A stretch of DNA of 64,000 bases from Amphritea sp. 1_MG-2023 (GTDB lineage Bacteria > Pseudomonadota > Gammaproteobacteria > Pseudomonadales > Balneatricaceae). The translations under genes and the position numbers were made by a program. Of the stretch, positions 59,202-64,000 are shown piece by piece. Under the pieces are notes generated by a model that did no database searches, had not been told where the DNA came from, and saw only the letters and a list, made by a program, of their open reading frames with translations. The first letter of the stretch is position 1, and the number at the start of each line of letters is the position of its first letter. The stretch is taken from NCBI RefSeq assembly GCF_030547545.1, contig NZ_JAUOQE010000005.1, positions 62,001 to 126,000 on the forward strand, given 5' to 3'.

Positions 59202-59789
59202 TTAGGTATCTCGGCCAGCAAATAGAACATCAACAACCTCACGGAAATGAGCCGCTCGTTTGGCTATTTCGACCGGCACTTTCAGGCGGCGGGCGATGTC
59301 GCTAGAGGAGATCACACCACGTATTTCTTGTTTCAGTGTGTCAACAACCAGCATATGAGGGGTACCGGTGTGTTGCAGTGTACGCAGCAGATCGCCGATA
59401 GAAGCGTGGTTTACTTCAGAGAGAGGTATCGCATGCAGCCGATCACGGGGCGTCATCACCTCTTTGATGGAAATATCATGTCGTTTGAGGCCTGCCGCTG
59501 TTGCGATACTCATAGCAGAGCGGCTTTCCAGATCAGCAATGGTGAGCAATCCACGAAAGTTTTCATCTTTGTCAATAACCAACACAGAACGCACATGTAC
59601 CTTGCGCATCATCTGTCGTGCTTCATCGATGGAAACATCTTGTTCCATCATCAACGGCTGAATTTTTTCGAAATCGGTCATCACTTCGGTAGCGCTGGTC
59701 TCTAGAGTATATTCGTGCAGTTCTTTTGGGCTAGCGATATGGTGAGATGCTTCTAGCAGAGTCGTTTTTAACTCGTTGTAATTATTCAT
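59202..59789 (-). CDS. CBS-domain protein
   Basis: 195 residues with two CBS repeats: TDFEKIQPLMMEQDVSIDEARQMM ... VRSVLVIDKDENFRG, then VMTPRDRLHAIPLSEV ... HMLVVDTLKQEIRGVISSSDIAR. Probably a soluble nucleotide sensor; target unknown. Alone on its strand. Confidence 0.85.
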   Translation of the reverse strand: MNNYNELKTTLLEASHHIASPKELHEYTLETSATEVMTDFEKIQPLMMEQDVSIDEARQMMRKVHVRSVLVIDKDENFRGLLTIADLESRSAMSIATAAGLKRHDISIKEVMTPRDRLHAIPLSEVNHASIGDLLRTLQHTGTPHMLVVDTLKQEIRGVISSSDIARRLKVPVEIAKRAAHFREVVDVLFAGRDT

Positions 59790-59847
59790 AGGATCATCCT
59801 GCCTTAACGGCGTTCATCAAATAGATAAAAAACAGTGATGGTAAGAC

Positions 59848-60183
59848 TCAGCTAAAAATAGGAGGGGCTCGGGTGGATGGCACCATCCAGCGAGAGGGTA
59901 AGAGGTGGTGGTATTGTTTATCGGCCAGCACCGTGGCAGCTGTCAGCCATTGATAATGAGTAACGCTAACAACAACATAGCTGGGCTGATCATCATCACC
60001 GCTGACCATGGGCTGAAGCATCTGTTCGACATGAGTTTCATTGGCCGATAATTGCTGTTCGCTTAGCGGTTCTAGCGTTAACACATGACTGTGCATCAAA
60101 GTCAGCAACAACAGGAACGCAAAGCCGATATTAATCGTGCGTTGTGCGGAATAGGATGAATTGATGCTAACGGCGTGCTTCAT
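59848..60183 (-). CDS. Hypothetical membrane-anchored protein
   Basis: 111 residues, one span (IGFAFLLLLTLMHSHVLTL) near the N-terminus and a hydrophilic C-terminal part with VVVSVTHYQWL. No family recognised. Sits upstream of the CBS gene by 58 bp. Confidence 0.5.
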   Translation of the reverse strand: MKHAVSINSSYSAQRTINIGFAFLLLLTLMHSHVLTLEPLSEQQLSANETHVEQMLQPMVSGDDDQPSYVVVSVTHYQWLTAATVLADKQYHHLLPSRWMVPSTRAPPIFS

Positions 60184-60534
60184 AAACTCCAGTGTAGGCT
60201 AAAAATAACAGCGGGGGAATCTTGCAAGCCAAATTTAGCTTAAACCCACGATGATGAATCGACGTTGTCGATAAGCCTCGCTTGATCTCTTAACTTCTCT
60301 GGGTTGTTGAGTCATGATCAGGTGGCAACTATTTGCCGTATCGTCTTGTTGATAGGCTTTCAATACCCGTTGTGGTTTGCCGCTAGGGGCAGCATCGCTC
60401 TCATAAATGTAAAGTTACGTTAAGCTATTGTTAATAAATGTAAAGTTATTGGGTAGAGGTCGTAAATAGCATTAACTGGTATATCCTTTGCACTATCAGA
60501 TCGTTCTAACTATATAATTTATAAGGATAACGCT
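60184..60534. other. 351-bp divergent gap with direct repeats
   Basis: Contains two exact 15-base repeats described separately; no ORF. Confidence 0.5.
60403..60448. promoter_or_regulatory. Two ATAAATGTAAAGTTA repeats (60403-60417, 60434-60448)
   Basis: Identical 15-base copies 31 bp apart (three helical turns), about 90-130 bp before the next ATG. The GTAAA-N5-GTTAA part of copy 1 resembles a CpxR-type half-site pair. Probably a regulator binding site. Confidence 0.55.
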
Positions 60535-61008
60535 ATGAGTATTGGAAGTATTCAAGCGAGCGGCTCTTCAATGATGGAGATGGCAAAGCCTATCTCGCCA
60601 GAAGAGATGGCTCAGCAAATGGTGAATGCTGTTGACGAGGGTAGTGTGGATGCCGAAACACTGGTGGCTAATTTGACCAGCCGCTTTGGTGATGATGCCT
60701 CTACGGTAATGGCTGAAGATGGTTCAATCGATGTTGATGAGTTAACCTCCCTGCTGGTCAATAATGCCCCTGGCAATGGTGGTGAAACTCAAGGCATGGC
60801 TCCGCCTCCGCCTCCGCCTCCTCCCTCTCAAGGTATGATGTCTAGTGAGGAGTTACAGCTACAATTGACAGAAGAGTTTGGTGAAGAGGCCGTAGCATCA
60901 ATTTTTGAAGAAGATGGCACGGTCAACTTTGATGAACTGATCTCGCTGGTTCAGAGTCAAGATGGCAGCGGCACGACGACCGGTATTCTGCTGAATACTA
61001 GCGCCTGA
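60535..61008 (+). CDS. Duplicated, EF-hand-like protein with proline run
   Basis: 157 residues, no signal. Two similar halves: FGDDASTVMAEDGSIDVDELTSLL and FGEEAVASIFEEDGTVNFDELISLV (segments shortened). The DGSIDVDE/DGTVNFDE parts match the second half of EF-hand loops, but the first ligand Asp is missing. They are separated by a run of eight prolines. Acidic; unknown role, possibly secreted or surface-linked. RBS AAGGATAACGCT is adequate. Confidence 0.65.
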   Translation: MSIGSIQASGSSMMEMAKPISPEEMAQQMVNAVDEGSVDAETLVANLTSRFGDDASTVMAEDGSIDVDELTSLLVNNAPGNGGETQGMAPPPPPPPPSQGMMSSEELQLQLTEEFGEEAVASIFEEDGTVNFDELISLVQSQDGSGTTTGILLNTSA

Positions 61009-61096
61009 GTTTATCTTTAAGGGTTTACGCAGCGCCTTAGTAATACGCATCAGAGTAAGCCGTACTGATAATTGGGGTTTGCCCATCATAATCAAG

Positions 61097-61123
61097 ACCC
61101 TAGCGTTGCTGCTGGGGTTTTTT
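61097..61123 (+). terminator. Terminator
   Basis: ACCCTAGC, loop GTTGCT, GCTGGGGT and T6, 88 bp after the EF-hand-like gene. Confidence 0.8.
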
Positions 61124-61364
61124 ATCGCTACAAGAAACGCCGATTAGTTGGTCGGCCGATGCGTGTTGTTAGCACGTACATTGGTCCATCGTCTGCGCTT
61201 CTCAGATTTATATACTGCTTAGGGGTTGAGTGAAATACGGTGGCAGAGTACATTCAAGTATTGGTTTAGACATTAACTCGCCACCAGATTGTTAAGACAA
61301 TCACGCCGTTGGTCAGGACGACTAGGATAGAAGACGTTCAGCGTCTATTTGCAATGGATATAAC

Positions 61365-61898
61365 ATGGATGCTTTTCTGATAGCCCGTGGCTCGCCGTTG
61401 GTTGTTGCCGGCTGGCAAAAGCCTGTGAATGCTCATTCAAAGGTTTATCTTGCTTTACTGATAGTCACAAGCGGTGTGCGTGTGCCTAATAATGCCGCTG
61501 CAGATAAACAGACGGATACCGATGTAACTGATCGATATCAGATCAGTGTCAAATATCTGTCGTGGTTACGTCTCAACAGCGTCTGCCGAGCCTTAAGAGC
61601 GAATCTATTAAGCTATTCTGTGTGTGCAGAAGTCATCAGCCCATTGTGTAAGGCAATCTGTCAAACACGGCAAGCAAAACTCAGTAATCCGCCGAACGGC
61701 CGAAACGACAATCGGCTTTATGGCCCAGCAGCTGCGATTTATCACGCGCTTATTGTCAAACTCCGCGGTTGTAAATCGATGCCTGACACTGCCCAACAGC
61801 GTCAGCCGTGGGTTCTGTTTACCCTTAACACCGCTCTCACGGATGCACATAACGCGATAAGTGAATGTAACCCTGTCTGTGATGGCGAGGGGGCGTGA
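61365..61898 (+). CDS. Cys-containing secreted protein, cassette copy 1
   Basis: 177 residues; ATG 61365 preceded by GGATATAAC. Hydrophobic stretch near residues 29-40, perhaps a signal. Conserved with copy 2: WLRLNSVCRAL / LWRLRPNSVCQPL and YSVCAEV / YSACSEA. No domain known. It overlaps the DUF2726 gene by four bases, so the pair is one unit. Confidence 0.6.
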   Translation: MDAFLIARGSPLVVAGWQKPVNAHSKVYLALLIVTSGVRVPNNAAADKQTDTDVTDRYQISVKYLSWLRLNSVCRALRANLLSYSVCAEVISPLCKAICQTRQAKLSNPPNGRNDNRLYGPAAAIYHALIVKLRGCKSMPDTAQQRQPWVLFTLNTALTDAHNAISECNPVCDGEGA

Positions 61899-62509
61899 TG
61901 GAATTTTTCATTGTACTCTTTATTATCATCGGTATTTTTGCCTATTTCAGCCTGGCTAAAAAAACACCACGTCCTGATAGATTGACGACTACTGAAGTCC
62001 CTGAAGCCGAGGATAGCGTACCGTCAGCAACGTTAGAGACACCTGAAGAGTTGGGCTATCGTCAATGTGGCCCACTTTTTACGCCCGCAGAACGTTCCTT
62101 CTATGGCGTTTTGCTACAAGCCATCGACAGTGAACAATATCAAGTGTTCGGTAAAGTCCGTGTCGCTGATGTGTTAGAGCCGCAACCTAGCCATAACCGG
62201 GGTCCGTGGCAAAGCGCCTTTAATGCAATATCAGCTAAGCACTTCGACTTTGTTATTTGTCAAGTCGATGACCTAACCCCTGTCGCCGCCATCGAACTCG
62301 ATGACAACAGTCACAAGCAAAAAAATCGGAAAAAACGGGACGAACTGCTAATGAAAATCTGTCAACAGTCGGCTTTCCCACTGCTACGCATTCCCGCTCA
62401 ATATGCCTATAAAACGGACGTGCTGAAAATGATGTTGGCGAAAGCATTAGGAGGCAGTGCAGAGCAGCAACAGAGTGGTGCAGACGTAAAAAAGCAGACG
62501 GATGAGTAA
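61895..62509 (+). CDS. DUF2726 protein, cassette copy 1
   Basis: 204 residues. One N-terminal span (FIVLFIIIGIFAYFSLA), then DUF2726 (YRQCGPLFTPAERSFYGVLL; FDFVICQ; AIELDDNSH; LLRIPAQYAY). The D/N-rich E-x-D core recalls PD-(D/E)XK folds; activity unproven. ATGA overlap with the preceding gene. A paralogue follows 950 bp later. Confidence 0.75.
   Translation: MMEFFIVLFIIIGIFAYFSLAKKTPRPDRLTTTEVPEAEDSVPSATLETPEELGYRQCGPLFTPAERSFYGVLLQAIDSEQYQVFGKVRVADVLEPQPSHNRGPWQSAFNAISAKHFDFVICQVDDLTPVAAIELDDNSHKQKNRKKRDELLMKICQQSAFPLLRIPAQYAYKTDVLKMMLAKALGGSAEQQQSGADVKKQTDE
62270..62443 (+). repeat. 174-bp near-identical patch, copy 1
   Basis: Only two differences from 63805-63978, inside otherwise diverged DUF2726 genes. 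Confidence 0.9.
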
Positions 62510-62756
62510 TACATAGCCCTATTTATCTCATGTTGTTTGTCGCGCTAATAGGCAGCGTTACAGTTTGTGGGGCTTGGTATGTTGGAGAAACGCTCCCGTG
62601 CCGATGAATGCTCGAAGATTCGTTAATCCGTGTTGAGTTTTAAGAGGTGTATAAGTTGATATTATGACTTTAGTTTAAGCGGTGTCTCGTCACGAGATAC
62701 AGTGGAGTCATCGGCATATTAAGTTCATTACCTGATTGTTTATTGGATAATGTCGC

Positions 62757-62786
62757 GGCTCAGGACGGCTCAGGACGGCTCAGGAC
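62757..62786. repeat. Three copies of GGCTCAGGAC
   Basis: Perfect 10-bp tandem repeat in the leader of cassette copy 2, 37 bp before ATG 62823. Confidence 0.8.
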
Positions 62787-62822
62787 ATGAGATGTAGAGG
62801 GTCTCTTTAAAATGGATATAAC

Positions 62823-63454
62823 ATGGATGCTTCTTTAATGACCCGCCGTGTGAGGTTCGTCGTTTGTTGCTCGAAAGAGCCTGTCATTGCTTATCTAAAA
62901 CGCCAATCTGTTGTTGTGTTACTGGCTGCTGGCTGCTGGCTGCTGGCTTGCTGATTCCGAGTGTAACCTGCGCCGATGTTCTGACCGATTCTTATACCGC
63001 ATTTACCCAGACGCTCGGCAAGGTGCTGTTTCAGCCTATCACGGATAGCGTCGGCTCCGAGCTTCAATCGATTCATATTGAATACCATAACCAGCCGGTG
63101 AGTTTTCAGTATCAGTTGTGGCGGCTACGACCGAATAGCGTCTGTCAGCCTCTTAAGTATAGTGTTTTAAAATACTCAGCATGTTCCGAAGCGGCCAGTC
63201 AGTTCTTCCGCGAAACTTGCCAAACATTGCAACAACAGCCTAACCGTTCGCCGAACTATCCAAACTATAAACGACTTTATTGCAATGCCGCTGCTAGCTA
63301 TCAACCGGTGATTGCAAAAGTTCGTCGTTCAGCACCGGTAGGTGAAAACGCCGAGCAGCGCCAAAAGTGCTCCATGCTAACGCTCAAAGCCGCCCGCACC
63401 CGTAAAAATATCGATATTTACAATCGGGATAAAGCCTGTGGAGAGGATAGTTAA
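62823..63454 (+). pseudogene. Cys-containing secreted protein, copy 2, frame split by 7-bp repeats
   Basis: ATG 62823 has the same ATGGATATAAC leader and MDAxL start as copy 1, reaches a signal-like stretch and stops at TGA 62952 after the heptamer repeats. The downstream frame (reported from a TTG at 62864) carries the conserved Cys-rich domain. The two frames differ by two bases; one extra 7-bp unit would join them. So the gene is either phase-off or broken. Confidence 0.6.
62922..62948. repeat. Heptanucleotide tandem repeat CTGGCTG (3.9 copies)
   Basis: 27 bases of perfect 7-bp period inside the signal-peptide coding region; seven is not a multiple of three, so copy-number changes shift the frame. 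Confidence 0.9.
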
Positions 63455-63456
63455 TA

Positions 63457-64000
63457 ATGAAATTTTTTATTTTATTGTTTCTTGTTGCCGGTGCTGTTTT
63501 TATATAGCGGCAAACAAAAAAACAGCCACGTATGGCGCAAGAACTGCCCGAAGAGACGGATTTAGTACCCTCAGCGACGTTAGGTTTAGGCTATCGTAAA
63601 TGCGGCCCACTATTTACCCCGGCGGAGCGTTCCTTCTATGCTGTGTTACTAAAAGCTATCGACAGTGATCAGCATCAGGTGTTGGGTAAAGTTCGGGTTG
63701 CCGACGTGCTGGAGCCTCAGCCGAGTCGCAATCGTAGCCAGTGGCATAAAGCCTTTAATGCTATCAGCGCCAAACATTTTGACTTCGTGATCTGCAAAAT
63801 CGACGACCTAACCCCTGTCGCCGCCATCGAACTCGACGACAACAGTCACAAGCAAAAAAATCGGAAAAAACGGGACGAACTGCTAATGAAAATCTGTCAA
63901 CAGTCGGCTTTCCCACTGCTACGCATTCCCGCTCAATATGCCTATAAAACGGACGTGCTGAAAATGATGTTAGCGAAGGAGTTGGCTAGTATTGAGATGA
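63457..64000 (+). pseudogene. DUF2726 protein, copy 2, in-frame amber, cut by window end
   Basis: ATG 63457, then MKFFILLFLVAGAVFI and TAG at 63505-63507 inside the membrane span. After it the same frame continues with DUF2726 to the end of the window. An internal ATG at 63532 could give a soluble version. Homologous to 61895-62509; the C-terminal 174 bp is almost identical. Confidence 0.7.
63805..63978 (+). repeat. 174-bp near-identical patch, copy 2
   Basis: Partner of 62270-62443; mismatches are GAT/GAC and TTG/TTA, both silent. Confidence 0.9.

Noticed and set aside
62864-62950. TTG start for cassette-2 secreted protein
   Set aside because: No RBS, and the copy-1-like start with matching leader is at 62823 in a different frame.
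1-64000. CRISPR array, IS element, prophage or integrase
   Set aside because: No regular spacer-repeat array, transposase or integrase seen in any frame; the repeats found are short tandem ones.

Overview
The window looks like a chromosome segment of a marine-type gammaproteobacterium, probably near Oceanospirillales/Pseudomonadales. Evidence: the order pncC-recA-recX-alaS-lysC-csrA-tRNA; a Pseudomonas-like dapC-arsC-dapD-dapE cluster; a sodium-pumping oadGAB operon; and seven-domain LetB plus LetA transport genes. The genus cannot be fixed from the sequence alone.

Left end (1-10.2 kb) is a defence island visibly richer in A+T than what follows. It encodes DNA phosphorothioation: dndB-dndC-dndD-dndE on the minus strand. 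Facing it on the plus strand are the C-terminal part of dptH (cut by the window edge) and a DUF262-DUF1524 protein resembling the phosphorothioate-sensing effector SspE. Two small unlisted ORFs sit in the joints of these operons, and a 20-bp perfect palindrome lies upstream of dndB. A choline-sulfatase remnant (betC, truncated, frameshifted, with a stop) marks the scar between island and core genome.

Core block (11.6-28 kb): pncC, SOS-regulated recA, recX, alaS, lysC, csrA, tRNA-Ser(GCT), three identical tRNA-Arg(ACG), thiI, oadGAB, a class II histone-deacetylase-like hydrolase, a receiver-TPR protein without the phospho-acceptor Asp, and greB. An orphan terminator preceded by a perfect palindrome at 25.3-25.4 kb suggests a small RNA or an attenuated leader.

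28-41 kb: a yeiH/LysR divergent pair, the lysine/diaminopimelate operon dapC-arsC-dapD-dapE-rlmA plus two small genes, and an RND efflux pair. 41-50 kb: alpha/beta hydrolase, glycerate-kinase-like enzyme, DUF2959 lipoprotein, a letA1-letA2-letB-lipoprotein operon, pdxH, an esterase and a SlyD-like isomerase.

The right part (50-64 kb) is accessory. It has an AT-rich intergenic stretch, a 40-residue membrane miniprotein with its own terminator, TetR, lipoproteins and a QmcA/NfeD pair. A bufferin (copper-binding RiPP) operon encodes a precursor with a lipobox and two core modules in exact 61-residue register. Further right are a proline-run, EF-hand-like duplicated protein and a tandem pair of two-gene cassettes (secreted Cys-rich protein + DUF2726 protein). 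In the second cassette the first gene is split by a 7-bp tandem repeat in its signal peptide and the second by an in-frame amber codon.

The most interesting candidates are the Dnd/SspE-like hybrid with its mini-ORFs, the two-module lipid-anchored bufferin, and the heptanucleotide-repeat locus.
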